Shown one piece after another: positions 20,883 through 32,270 of a stretch of DNA of 64,000 nucleotides. Position 1 is the first letter of the stretch. Every line of letters starts with the position of its first letter. Origin of the DNA: Astrothelium macrocarpum (taxonomy: Eukaryota; Ascomycota; Dothideomycetes; Trypetheliales; Trypetheliaceae); the NCBI GenBank assembly GCA_021030915.1, contig JAGEMR010000014.1:124001-188000 (forward strand). The letters are read 5' to 3'. The notes beneath the pieces were generated by a model, which worked only from the letters and a program-made list of their open reading frames with translations, was not told the DNA's origin and made no database searches. Position numbers and translations under genes: made by a program.

Positions 20883-22088
20883 TCACCACCCATCCCAAAA
20901 CCCCCTCCTCCTCAATCCCCCCCACCACCCCCTCACCCCCTCATCCTCCCACCCTTCCAACTCCCCCGGCGCGCCCTCCGAGCCCAACCACGAATAATCG
21001 ACGCCCCTCTGCGGACCCCTGCGCACGAGCCGCAGCACCTCGCGCGCCCTTGCCCAGATACAGCGGCGCTCGAGCTCGCTCATGCCGGCGTCGTGGTCGT
21101 GCTGCCACGCCGCCTCGTGCAGCAGCTCCAGCTCGACCTCGATGCGCTCTTCGATTACGGGACTGAAGTGCGCCGTCGCGCCCGCGCGCCACGCGCGGAG
21201 CAGTCGGTGCACGCGTGGGAGCAGCACGGGCGAGCTGGAGACTGGGAGGGGAACGGCCATGGGGACTGGGATGGCCATCGGGACGGGTACGGCCATGGGG
21301 ACGGCCATTGGTGAGGCCATGGACATCATGTTGCTGGATTGGGGGGTCATGGCGGCCATTTGTGCGTTGGTGTCGGCGTACATGTCTTGGCTTTGGGGTT
21401 GCGCCTGCTGTGGCATTTGGGCCATGGGAGTCGAGCCTTGGTATTGTACCATGGGTTGGTTAGGTGTAGGCCCGCCATGTGGCATGGTTTGGCGACCTCC
21501 TTCGACTTGCGGTTCTTGGAAGGGGTACTCGAAGTCGACGTCGTCATCGCTGGCAAACTGATTTTGCCCGCCGACTTGAGATTGAGGCATGGATGATGGC
21601 TGCCTCGGTGTTCGCCCTTGAGCTTGAGGTATTGCTGGTACGGGTTGCTGCTGCAGCTGCGGCTGCATATATTGGGGGGGCATCATGCTATTTTGCTGGG
21701 GATTACGCTGGCTAGTAGGTGCCATTCGTTGTGCTGGAGCCGGTTGCGGTGCTACGTTCTGGCTCGGGTACATCGAACTCTGGGTAAAGGCAGCGTGCAT
21801 CGAAGGCTGACCTCTCGAGGAGGATGGTCTAGCGTACGACATGTTAGATTCTGTGTATCCTGGAGGAGGCGCCTCAGGAATCTGTTGTTGCTGGCCTGAT
21901 GGACGGTACTTTTGGTCTACAGGAAAACCGTGAGGACCAGTGGAGCCTAATCCTTGTCAGTACGATAGATTTAGTCTTTGACAGCATGGTAGATGACCTG
22001 TATTGAAGCTGCTGTTACTGCTATTGCCTTGCCGTGCCAGACTCTGCTTAGCTTTCTTCCCTGCGTTGGGGTTCCCGAAGAGCTTCAT
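20883..22088 (-). CDS. Gln/Pro/Met-rich orphan protein
   Basis: Two exons on the minus strand, 22088-21998 and 21946-20883, giving 384 residues. The start is MKLFGNPNAGKKAKQSLARQ; a 51-nt intron leads into GSTGPHGFPVDQKYRPSGQ and the frame continues unbroken. The first two thirds are Gln-, Pro- and Met-rich and disordered, with an acidic aromatic motif (DDDVDFEYPFQEP) and a MAVPVP-type tandem repeat. The last ~110 residues look folded and helical: LPRVHRLLRAWRAGA, SPVIEERIEVELELLHEAAWQHDHDAGMSELE split across helices, and RRCIWARAREVLRLV. I do not recognise the family. The 3' terminal DNA is very G-rich in sense, and the last ~25 residues (Gly/Trp/Arg) may be composition-driven. Confidence 0.65.
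21243..21325 (-). repeat. Short tandem repeat coding MAVPVP units
   Basis: Sense-strand reading gives M-A-V-P-M-A-V-P-V-P-M-A-I-P-V-P-M-A-V-P, that is alternating 12- and 18-bp units built from ATGGC[CT] and CCCGT/CCCAT. It sits in the orphan gene just before its folded-looking C-terminal part. Confidence 0.7.
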
Positions 22089-23344
22089 GATCCCACTGAC
22101 TTAGCGAAGGTCAACGCAAGACAAATATAAGGGAAAGTTGGTACCAATCGATATGTGTGATTTTTGTTGTCAAAGACCAGTGATGGGTCAGAACAAGGTC
22201 GATGGTGGTCAGAAGCGTTGGATGACGAAGAATACAAATACCCCTACGGACAGCTCTTATAATGGAGCGCAAAAAGGCGTGCGCGGCCTCTTGATGCACT
22301 ATAAACATTCTGTCAAAGAAAGCTGTGATCGAGCAGGCTTCTGTATTGTCACGAGAAATACGTAGAAAGTCATTTTGTAAAATCCCTCTACGATAACCTC
22401 AAACAAGGACTGAGCCTCATTGTCTACATAAATCAAGTGCTGTAAGATCCTGAAAATATTGCAGGTAAACAGCTCAGACTATTTTGCTTCTGGCTGGCGG
22501 AATCTTTTAGAGTAGGGATTGCAGATATATTTTCTTGAAGACACGGAGAATGACTTTAGACGTGCAAACACATGATTACTACAAGTCAAAGAAAAACCGA
22601 ATTATGAAGTCCATGTCAAAAAATAACAATCACCATGTGCTAAGCTTTATATTTGCAAGGTCATTCATTCATTGCTTGTAGCAAGTGCTGGCTCGCTTGA
22701 AGGAGCGATTTGTTGCTGTTTTGATCCAAGTCCTAGACTTTTCTCAGTTCTGCCAGATCCATTCAAGTAAGATCTCTCATAGCCGAGTCAACTACTGAAT
22801 TGGCAAATAAAGAGCAGAGAGTTCCAAGTGTGATTAGAGATGTTGAGGAGCGGAGGTGGTAACGCAGCAGCGTAGCAGCAAGAAACGGAAGCTCGGCTGG
22901 CCGGACTCCACGCGCGCGCAAGAGAGAGAGCGAGCACCATCCACTTTTCTCTTCCGCTCGCTCATCATCTACCATTTGCCATCCATATCAGCGAGCCCCA
23001 TTGTCAGCCTCGGTGATACCTTAATCCTTTTCCCTACTCTCCGTACTCGTCCTTGCTTTCCCCGTACTTATCGAATCCTTGCCAAATTGGCACCTTTGCT
23101 ACATTAATAAGCTCACGCGTTTACATTATTGCCTTTCCACCCTTCTTGCTGCCTTTTCCAAAATCACTCCTTCTGGTGAGCTTAGCTAGCTCGACTTCTC
23201 AAACGCCTGTGCTAATCTGGCACTCGAGTCCAAAATTTGCCTCGTCACCATCCTCTCCTTGTCGCCCACCTACAGACTCCTTTCCAAGCTTCCATCTCCG
23301 GTGTCTCTCGTCAGCGAATCCGATCTGCTATCGGTCCATCCGTA
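22089..23344. other. Divergent promoter region
   Basis: 1.26 kb between divergent genes. The left part is AT-rich, with no gene. The right part (from about 22900) is CT-rich and is the likely 5' leader of the G3BP-like gene; a GA repeat lies at 22921-22933. Nothing else is recognised. Confidence 0.45.
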
Positions 23345-25270
23345 ATGGCGACCGAACAGCCTGTCGTGCCTATCAATGGCAATTATGCTCCGCAGCAGAC
23401 TCAGGGTTTTGGAGCTCCTGAACTTAATTACAATTCTCCAACCGTAAAGGCCTCTCCTGCCAATACCACCAACTATGGCGAAGTCCCTCCTCCAACAGCA
23501 AATACCCCATCTGTTGGAAATGGTGACCCTGCTGAGTTGCCCAGTGAGGAAGTTGGTTGGTATTTTGTTGAGCGGTACTACACAACTCTCAGTCGTCAGC
23601 CTGAGAAACTCTTTGTACGTGACACCTCGAACCTCAAAAAGCGGAAGCAATACTTACAAAAATAAGCTCTTCTACCAAAAGCGTTCGCAGTTTGTTTCTG
23701 GTGTTGAAGCCGAAAAAGCCCCCGTTTGTGTTGGGCAAAAGGTTAGTAACCTGACCATCTGTTCATTATGCCTGCCAAATTGCCAACAATCCATCTAGGC
23801 CATCAACGATCGAATCAAAGAACTTGACATTCAAGATTGCAAAGTTCGCGTGACCAACGTCGACTCTCAGAGCTCTGACAGCAGCATTGTCATTCAAGTC
23901 ATTGGAGAAATCTCCAACAAATCAGCCCCACATAGGAAATTCACACAGACATTCGTTTTGGCCAAACAAACAAATGGTTACTACGTTCTCAATGATATTT
24001 TCCGGTACATAATTGAAGATGAAGACTTTGAAGGTAACGGAGAGGGTGAAGAGCTCCAGCAGAACCAAGCTATACCAAGTGGAACTCAAGAGCCAATTCC
24101 TAGTATCGAGGAGACAGAACCAAAAACTCTCACAAGCTCCGACGATCCCGTTGCACAAGAGCATGATGCCGCTCAGGTGGACCGGGAGCTTGAAGAGAAG
24201 CTTTTGAAAGAAGAGGTTGCCCCTGTTGAGGACACTGACATCCCAGTCAACGGTGCCGAGGAAGAAGCGGAAGCCGTCCCAGAAGAACAAGAGGAAGAAG
24301 ACGAAGCCCCAGTACCTGCAACAACAGCTGCTCCAGAAGAGATTGTTCCTGCAATTGAAACTCAAACAGAAGTGGCTGCCCAAGAGTTGGCACCTGAAAA
24401 ACCCAAGGATCCAGAACCAACGCCTGTCACGTCAACTCCGCCAGTGCCAACGGCTCCATCTGCTGCTGCTGCAGCACCTCCGCCAAAACCAGCTGCCCCC
24501 AAGACTTGGGCCAATCTTGCTGCAGCTGCAAATAATCGCATTGCTACACCCGTCACTCCAGCCGTCCGCTCCACTCCACCTCCAGCTGCCAACCAAGCCA
24601 AACCCGCTGCTCCTAATCAGGCACCCGCTGCGACTACACCAACAGCACCAACAGCTTCCACTGCGCCAACAGCCCCAGCGGTGCCTACTGCACCTGCAGC
24701 ACAGACCAATAATTTTGAAGTAGCGTCAGCCTCCAGTCCTCAAGATGAGTGGCAGTCTGTGAATCATGACCACAACAAGCGCCAATCTCGAGTTCAGCAG
24801 GCTCCAAGCGAACAGCAAAATTCGCGTGCATACATTAAGAATGTGTATGCTAGTGTCGATGGGGATGAGCTTAAGAAGACTCTTGAGAAATACGGAGAGC
24901 TTGCTTACTTTGATATTAGCCGCCAAAAGGTAATTCTTTTCACATGCGAATAACGGCACCCAAGTGTACTAATTGAAACTAGAATTGCGCCTTTGTGGAT
25001 TTTGCTACGCCAGCGGGATATCAGGCTGCCGTTGCAGCCAATCCTCACATGATTGGCAATGATCGCATTATTGTCGAAGAACGTCGTCTTCGTCCCGGAT
25101 CATACCCATATGTCCCTCGTGGTGGCAGAGGCGATATGCGTGGTGGTCGCGGAGGTAATGGTCCTCGCGACGGCGGACGTGGAGGCTTTCAACAAAAGCC
25201 TGCCTTTGCACCACGGGGCCGTGGAAACAACATTGCAGCTCGTGGCCGTGACGCTCCTCAGGCTGCTTAG
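23345..25270 (+). CDS. NTF2-like and RRM protein, G3BP/Bre5 family
   Basis: Homologue of G3BP (animals), Nxt3 (fission yeast) and Bre5 (budding yeast), RNA-binding proteins of stress granules that partner a Ubp3/USP10-type deubiquitinase. Four exons: 23345-23614, 23667-23741, 23799-24929, 24983-25270, giving 587 residues. The NTF2-like fold spans about 41-170 (VGWYFVERYYTTLS, LFYQKRSQFVSGVEAEKAP, GQKAINDRIKELD, then FTQTFVLAKQTNGYYVLNDIF). A Glu-rich then Ala/Pro/Thr-rich linker fills about 175-450 and contains KTWANLAA. The RRM is at about 457-530 (AYIKNVYASVDGDELKK, NCAFVDFATPAGYQAA), with its third strand interrupted by intron 3. The C-terminus is an RGG box. Every junction restores family sequence without a frame change. 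Confidence 0.93.
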
Positions 25271-26397
25271 TAGGTTGCTTGGACGTCATCTTCTTTTCGA
25301 CTGTTCTGGAACAACTGTAATATGGACCACGCACAGTCTCAGTTTTTTCCAGTAAGACTAGGGTTAGCGTCGTTCGATACTATCGACAGAACTAGCACAT
25401 AATGCCCATCACTGCTGATTTCTTCACGACTTCCATAGCCGAATGGATCTTTGGCCAGTTCGGTTCTCTCTTCTTTTCTTTTCTTTTGCACTGTATACCA
25501 TTTTCGAATGTTGAATATGGCGTTCGATACCAGAAAAGTGGTTTAGCATCTGCGTCGGCAACCTTTTTTGAGAGCATAGCATAGCGGCTATTCTGCTGAT
25601 TGTTCATACGACCAGATTTCACGGCTCCCTTTGTGGCCTAGTCGCAGCAATTTCATGTATTACTTTTCATGCCTTTTCTTCTTCGTGTCACATCATCACG
25701 CCTTCTGTGAGCATACTTCGATATCAGTCGACACGTGCTCTCCAGAGGCCTTGATACGCACGACTGACTGGCTTCTTTCTCTTTCGTTTCTCTGCTTCTC
25801 GAACTCACTACTCATGACGGTGGTTAAACATGGTTGAGTTCACTGTGTTTTCAACCTCTTCGGCTGGGAGAAAAGAGGATGCGAAACTACGAGGATCACG
25901 TAGATAGGCTCGGTAGACTTTGTTTAATATCAAATGCAAGCAACACAAAGGCTGCTTCACTGGTCGGATATTATTCCGAATCATTGGATCCTCTAAATAT
26001 CTCATGACGAAAGAGAAGCGAATGGTACAAATCAAAGGACATGGAAGCTAAATCCGATGACGCTCTGCATCATCACCTGGACCCTGACCATTCCAGCTCA
26101 TTGACAGCCGACTTTCCCTGCTGCATCAGTGTTGTTGTCCATTCTGCACCATTGTCTTGATTGTTATTTTGCGACTTCAATGACCTCCTTTTGTGAGTTC
26201 AAGTTATTTTATATTAGAGAACTCTTAGAATACCCTTACTGTTCCAGTGGGGTCTGTTGAGGGGTGCCGAAATAAAGTACCTACAAGTACTTGGACGTCA
26301 TCGAATCTACCCATGTCAACGAGCCATCAGATCCCGGAAAGTCAAGCAACTACCGCAACATAGAGAAATATTGAGCCATCTATCGTAGACACGAACC
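25271..26397. other. Intergenic between + strand genes
   Basis: 1.1 kb, T-rich on the sense strand just after the G3BP-like stop (3' untranslated region), then mixed sequence with a repeated AGTAC/CTTGGACGTC-like patch near 26275-26300. No gene is recognised. Confidence 0.4.
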
Positions 26398-28817
26398 ATG
26401 GGACCCGCGGCTGAAGAAGAGAATCCATCCCCGTATTCCCGAAAGCAAAGCATCACAGGGACTCCGCCCTCAAGAGCTACTGGGCTGGGAGCACCGACCA
26501 CATTCTTTCTCAAAACCGAAGAAGAAATGAACAAAGATTCTAGCAAGGAAGAAAACGCGTCGCCAGCAGAATCATCTACCAAAACCATCCAAGATAGCTC
26601 CTATGGCGTCCAAAGTCTCGAAGACGCCATTTCCTCGTCCATCCTCGAAAACCCCGAAGCTGAGAAAGATAGTATTCATCATAAAACTACCGTCTTAGGC
26701 AAAAGAAAATCCCCTAAGAACCCGGTACACCCTAAGATCATCGCAGCTGCTCAGCGCATCATCTCCCCCGAAAGCTCTCGCGTTCGCAGTTCTTCCAGTC
26801 CCACATCGTCACCATCAGAGAAAAACGGCGGTGGCCGTCGCTCATCACAAGAACTCTCCGTCTCGCAGCCTCCAACCCCTTTCCGACTGTCGCCATCGCC
26901 GACTCCCGGAGATTCTTCGGCACAGCCAAGCACACCGAAGACGGGGTCGTTGAGGTCATTGAGACTGTCGGATGATGAGGAAGATGCGGTGGGAAATGAG
27001 GTAGAAAGTCAAGCCGTGGAGTCGTCGTCTGGAGGCGAAGACGGAGAGGAAGAAAGAGGTAGTGATGGTGATGAGGAGAGGGAGAAAGCCAAGGTGGCAG
27101 GGGAGAAAGCGCCACAGTTGGTGATGCCGAGTATTAGGATGCCGACGAGGAGGCCATTTACCGAGAGGGGGAAGCAGATGGGGAAGTTGAAGATTCTTAT
27201 TGCTGGTGCTGCTGGTGAGTACTCACTATCGTAGTTGCCTGAGTGAAGTTGTTGTCTCTGATTCCTGGTGTTAGGGACCGGCAAATCCTCTCTCATCAAG
27301 TCCATCTTCCAATGTTGCGAAGACATCGTTCACGTTGACTTACTACCTACAAATCAATCCTCATCCCAGCCCTATGATGAGAAAGGCCAAAGAGCTAGTC
27401 AGACGACAGAAAAACGTTTCCATAATACAGCCTTCACAGAGATCTTCGCTAGTACACGCTCCTATCCTTCCTGGTGGACCGACTTGGAAGAAAGCAAAAC
27501 GCTTCGCAGAAGAAAGAGTATGGGAGATGTTGTGTTGGATAGAAATATCTGCTTCATCGATACTCTGAATTCTGATCCTAGCAAAACTTACAGTCAAAGT
27601 ATGGAGCTCACCATACAGTACATTGACCGCTTATTACATCGAAATACTACACTGAAGAATTTGACCGAGTCTGAGTTATTACATGTATTTAGTGGTAATG
27701 GAGGTGTTCAAGTAGATGTCGTGCTATACGTTATGAATAATGGTGAGTTCATCTCGTTGTAGTTCAATCTTCAAAGACTGACTTTTGTTTAGAAGGCCAC
27801 AACCCGATGGACATTGATGCCATTTCACGGCTGTGTTCACTTACCAACGTGATTCCTATCATTGGCAAAGCGGACTTGGTCGATTCTGACAACGCTACTT
27901 TACTCAAAACTCAATTTCTCAACGAATGCACCAACGCTGACATCCGCCCGTTCATGTTTGGCAAAACAAACCAAGACTGCCTCAAGCACCCATCCCAATC
28001 ACCACCATTCATGGTCTCTTCCGCAACCGGCACCGACGCCGACAACATGGACGCCAGCCTCCTCATGAGCTCCGAATACATGCAACCCCTCCTCCCATCA
28101 GACCTCTACTCTCTCGTCGACCAACTCTTCGAGCCGGAAAACACAGCATGGCTCCGCCACTCCGCTGCTCGCAAATTCCTCCAATGGCGCTCCACCCGCG
28201 ACGGCAAGAGCATGCTAATGAACAAATCCCCCTCACCACCAATCCAGCCTCTCCTCGAAACCGACACCAAGCCCGCCACCTCTCCCACATCCCCCCTCTC
28301 CCTCGCCTCATCCTCCCACGTCCTCATCCCCTACTCCACATCGCCTCCCCTCTCCCCCTCCGCCTCCACCCACCAGCAAGCCCTCTCCAGACTCAACCAC
28401 GCCCCACCACCAACCCAGCTCCGCGTCGCCCGCTGGGCCGCCGACCTCCAGCGCAGCCTCGCAAACGAGCGCGCCCGCTACGAGCGCGACGCCGCCCAGC
28501 GCCCCGACGACAGCGAGCAAGCGCTGGTCCGAACGCGCGAGCTCCCTGAGGACACCAGCCAGCAGCAACAGCGACGGCAGAGGAGGAGGAGGAGGTTGCC
28601 GCGCGGCGCGCAGGTGCAGGACCCTGCGGATCCGCTGGGCTTGCTGCGGCTGGTGGATCGCGTGGGCCGGGAGGGATGGGTGGTGGTTGGGGTGGGGGGA
28701 GTGGCGGGGGCGTTGGCGGTGTGGTTTTGGCGGAGCTGGTGCGCGGAGGGTGCGTCGTGGGAGGCGTGGTTTGGGGAGGGGGGGTTGGGGGGGTTGTGGG
28801 GTGGGGAGATGAGGTGA
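26398..28817 (+). CDS. Septin-type G-domain protein with C-terminal hydrophobic anchor
   Basis: Three exons: 26398-27214, 27275-27742, 27793-28817, giving 769 residues. Residues 1-255 are Ser/Pro/Glu-rich and disordered. The G domain begins LKILIAGAAGTGKSSLIKSIF, with the P-loop Gly split by intron 1. It continues with CFIDTLNSD, VDVVLYVMNN, GHNPMDIDAI in place of the septin switch/dimer segment, and PIIGKADLVDSDNATLLK, a septin-like G4. The expected G3 Gly (DxxG) is absent after Asp-Thr, so GTP hydrolysis may be weak or lost. The C-terminal part is C-rich-codon sequence without clear homology, followed by a hydrophobic stretch at about 722-741 (GWVVVGVGGVAGALAVWFW), a plausible tail anchor. 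It is not one of the core polymerising septins. Role inferred only: membrane-associated GTP-binding protein. Confidence 0.75.
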
Positions 28818-30895
28818 GATGGAGATGGAAACTTGGGGGGATGGGTGGGTGTGAGTGAGTGAGCGAGCGGGGATTCGGGTGGGTTTTTCTTCTAGCTAGG
28901 TTACCTGGCATAACGTAAATAAACTTTTGGGTGATTTTTGATTTTGGCTTTGAGAAATGTGCTTGATACGCCGCTATGATTCATGCGATTGCTATGGTCG
29001 TTTCCAACAAAAAGATGTTGAGTGCCCCAAACGCTGCTGTGATTCAGGGCACTGCCTTGGTGTTTACTAATGAAAACAAGTCGAGTAAGAGCCATGAGCA
29101 AAAATTCGCTCTATTGCACCCGGTGGCTTCGGCCTCTGCATGTTTGGTGAGATTCCTCGAATGTCATTGGACCAAAGGCTATGAAGGGCTCATAGAAGAT
29201 ATGCTTGGGCTAGTCAGATTACTTTTCATGGCTTTCATGCACGTGGTAGCCCAGAGAAAATCAGCCGATAGGGCTAGAACTCTCGGGTGGGCTGACCGTA
29301 TTAGGTAGATTCCGCGTCCGAGATAGAAAGGATGGTGTGTTGAAAAATAGAAGGGCCGAAAAGTATCTGTTTGAGCCATACCGAATCCACCAAGCTAAGA
29401 CGGATTATACCAGTAGTGCTGAGAGACTTTGCCATGTTACAGGTATCGAAATTCGAGTCTCGTACGATTTTACGATATGAGACACGGAATGCCTTCAGTC
29501 GCCTAATTTACAACACCGAGCTTCTCCAACGACTGGATGCAACATTCACTTTCGCTTGCATGTGCAGTTGGTGATGGCATTCAAGGCCAAACTCACATAT
29601 ATCGACCAGCGTCTAGATCTGGGGCATGGGGAAAAAAAGTAAGATACTCACGCAAGATCCAGCAGGCTGGAGACGGCAGGATGCACGAAATCGGCCAGAG
29701 CAAAGAAGAAAGGTTTGGAGCCCCGTCTGTCTGCCTTGCATGCAGTATTAGCGAGGGAAATCGGAAGCGCGCATGCCTCGTGGCCTCAACGTGGGGGAAG
29801 AGGAGACGGGGGATGCAGGCAGACATGCAGGAGTCTGGAGGAATGGAATCCCAGCACAGCCGCCACCCCTTTTTCCTTGCTGTCTGCTCTCCCCAACCCG
29901 CCCGGCCGTCGTGTCTGAGTGCGGCGAGCCGCTGCAGCATGGCCATGCTGTGATCTAGCCCCCAAGAAGAAGCAAACCTGTCATGGGCCTCGTTAGCATG
30001 CGTATCACGGTCCATTAGGGCATCGAGAGAGAGTCAGATCGCTTGCTCTTCCGCTGCAGCTTCTGGGCTTGCCGTCGGCTAGCTTACACGTTCCTCGTTG
30101 CCAGAGGCACGACGGCGCTGGAGGGGTTCGTCAGGCCAGCAGTTAGGGATACAAATAGGCTGTAAGGGACCCACAACGGGCACAGGCATCGATTTACCCC
30201 TCGAAACAGCGCGACGTCAGCACGGCGGCCTTCTCGTGAATCCAATTGATTACAATCCTTGTCGGAGATCAGTCTCGTGAGTCTTTCTTGGCACTGGCAC
30301 CTCCTCCGTCGTGTGTCATTTATTCGCCTGCGACTTGGTAAGGGGCCCCCGGCCAACCGCAACTGAGTCCCGAGACGTCGAGATCGGCAGACACATTACA
30401 CGCTCCCAGTCACACCCTAGCAGCCGCGCTTCGCCTCCTGGAAATCGACACCTTTTGACTAACTACCCTTACGCAACGCTCCTTCCACCTTTTCTACAAA
30501 CATCACTCGAGAAACTGTTTCTTTTTTTTTTTCCTCGTTGCTGTTTGACGCGATTCATCAACGTCTTCAGCAGAACAAGTGGTTTTCAACAACTCATATT
30601 GGCTGTTGAATACCTGAATCCAACACTTTTTTTCAAGCACTTTTGAGTGCAGTTGCCATTGCCATGGGCCGCTCCTTGGAATCGGCACGCCCAATTCTAG
30701 ATTCTGTAAGTCAGCCTCCTTCTAAAGCAAGAGTGCAAGTAGCTGCACGTCATTCCGTCATATCCGATCGACATGCAGCTCTAGAAATGGTCACCGTAGC
30801 TAATTCTGAAGTAGACACCTCTTGCATCAAACCGCAACTCAACTCGCTTCTCGCAATACAGCGGCGCTCCATCTCTCACGTCAACTACGTCATCA
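28818..30895. other. Long intergenic region
   Basis: 2.1 kb with no supported gene. Overlapping frames around 29590-30015 on both strands lack resemblance to known proteins. The last 500 bases (30400-30895) are CT- and poly-T-rich and probably form the leader of the small gene at 30896; an ATG at 30664 followed by a GTAAGT at 30705 could be an upstream ORF or untranslated exon with a spliced intron. Confidence 0.4.
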
Positions 30896-31129
30896 ATGGA
30901 TCCTCGTAGCGCAGAGATCAAGACATGGTCCCAGAGCTTTGACCGTCTCGAAGACAAACGACTTTCACAACAGCGTTATGTCCCCAGCGCACAGAAAGAC
31001 GGCGACATGAGCAAATTGGCACTCGGGGCAAAGCTAGAACGTGCTTTGGGTCGACGCATGAGTGGACAAGACGCCGTATTCCGCCCGAGAACAAAGATTG
31101 TGAGCGAGAAGATTGTTGAGACGGCATGA
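30896..31129 (+). CDS. Small 77-residue protein
   Basis: A short frame starting MDPRSAEIKTWSQSFDRLED and ending in KIVSEKIVETA. Charged, with no membrane segment, and balanced like a real soluble protein: a helical N-terminus, then LSQQRYVP, DGDMSKLALGAKLERALGRRMSGQDAVF and a basic tail. No overlapping longer frame explains it, and third-position choice resembles neighbouring genes. I believe similar small proteins of unknown function exist in other filamentous ascomycetes, but cannot confirm that here. An upstream exon starting at ATG 30664 (MGRSLESARPILDS then GTAAGT) is possible but would need an acceptor that I could not fix. Confidence 0.5.
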   Translation: MDPRSAEIKTWSQSFDRLEDKRLSQQRYVPSAQKDGDMSKLALGAKLERALGRRMSGQDAVFRPRTKIVSEKIVETA

Positions 31130-31777
31130 ACGGAATTATACCCCCGAGGATGGTTGTGGAATCGAAAGGCGAATGAGCGCCAATTATTCACTTATCATCT
31201 CCCATTGTGTGCTGGAGGACATGTGTATTATTTTCCAAAGTGGGAAACGGTCACGTAAACGGTAGAGGACCAAGAAGAACAAGGAAGCTATTGTCTGGGC
31301 ACGGTTCTCATCATTGATTCATCTTCTTTCGAACAGTATGCATTGGGCGGCACATGTGTAGTCGAGCAGAGCTTTGCTATCGGAGTTTAATGGGCTCTGA
31401 CTTTTTGGGGCATGCTTGCTAAAAGCATACACGGATCAGAAGCTTAATGGGGCTTCGTAGAAACTGGGTTTTCATACACAGATGTTTTCAAGAATCAAAT
31501 TTATTTCAACTGTCACGATTCGCCCCCATGTGAAAGTTAGCAGATCTTTCTGAATTCGTGATATCAGTAACATTGGGAGTTGGCGCCTATCAACTCAATG
31601 TCCATGCTGGTCCATGCACATCTGCCTTGCCCACCATAGCCACAAAAACGAGAGAATCGGGAAGTCACTTGTACACTTGAGCTTGCAGGCAATAGCTCTT
31701 CTGCAGCTGTTCCGAAATGTACTCGATTGGTTCAACAGATGATGCCTTGTTCACTTTCTCTATGTGCCTCGAGGTAC

Positions 31778-31790
31778 TTCGAGATACTTC
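31778..31790. promoter_or_regulatory. Candidate heat shock element (distal)
   Basis: TTCGAGATACTTC: three alternating pentamers TTC-nn-GAt-nn-TTC with one mismatch, followed by another GAG at the correct spacing. About 480-490 bp upstream of the Hsp90 start codon. The HSE consensus for fungal Hsf1 is known; use here is inferred. Confidence 0.4.
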
Positions 31791-32027
31791 GAGTAGGCTC
31801 GCTCACCTTGTACACATAATGCGCAAATAGCTTGCCTCTCACGTGAGTATCCACTTGTTATACGTGTGAGAGAAAAGAAAAAGGGCAAAGTGATGTCGAT
31901 GGAAGCCTAAAATGGAGCTCGTCGGCCTAGGAACGGGGAGGGGCACACCGCCCAGGCATTCTGCAGTTGTAATTGGTTCAGGGGTGGTGGATGGTCTTGG
32001 AAGCTCATCGAACTGGAAAATTGACCA

Positions 32028-32035
32028 GAACTTTC
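32028..32035. promoter_or_regulatory. Candidate heat shock element (proximal)
   Basis: GAACTTTC is a perfect GAAnnTTC pair, with additional GAA triplets upstream at 32000 and 32010, which are 10 bp apart as two-pentamer spacing requires. It sits about 240 bp upstream of the Hsp90 ATG. Confidence 0.45.
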
Positions 32036-32169
32036 TCCCCCAGCCTCAGCACGAATTAATACCTGCTGCCGCCCTCGATTTCTTCACCTCAACTCCTTCC
32101 CATTTGCAAACCTTGATACCCTGCGCACCTTGCGTTCTGATTGCTCTCTTCATACCTTCCCTCTACCCA

Positions 32170-32177
32170 TATATATC
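32170..32177 (+). promoter_or_regulatory. TATA box of Hsp90 gene
   Basis: TATATATC about 100 bp before the start codon, followed by a CT- and CA-rich leader. TATA boxes are typical of strongly inducible fungal heat-shock genes. Confidence 0.5.
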
Positions 32178-32270
32178 AATCAAAGGTGCATAAACAAACA
32201 CACTTTGTTTACTTGACCAGCCTCAACTCACATCTTCTCCAGTCCATTTACTCCTCTCGACACCGCAATC

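Larger units (their letters stand above)
31130..32270. other. Intergenic with Hsp90 promoter
   Basis: 1.1 kb. It contains the 3' flank of the small gene and the promoter of Hsp90, with heat-shock-element-like inverted pentamers (near 31778 and 32028), a TATATATC box at 32170 and a CT-rich leader. No other gene is seen. Confidence 0.5.

Noticed and set aside
28393..28911. 172-codon Pro-rich minus-strand frame at the end of the septin-like gene
   Set aside because: Antisense to G-rich coding sequence, with poly-Pro arising from poly-G.
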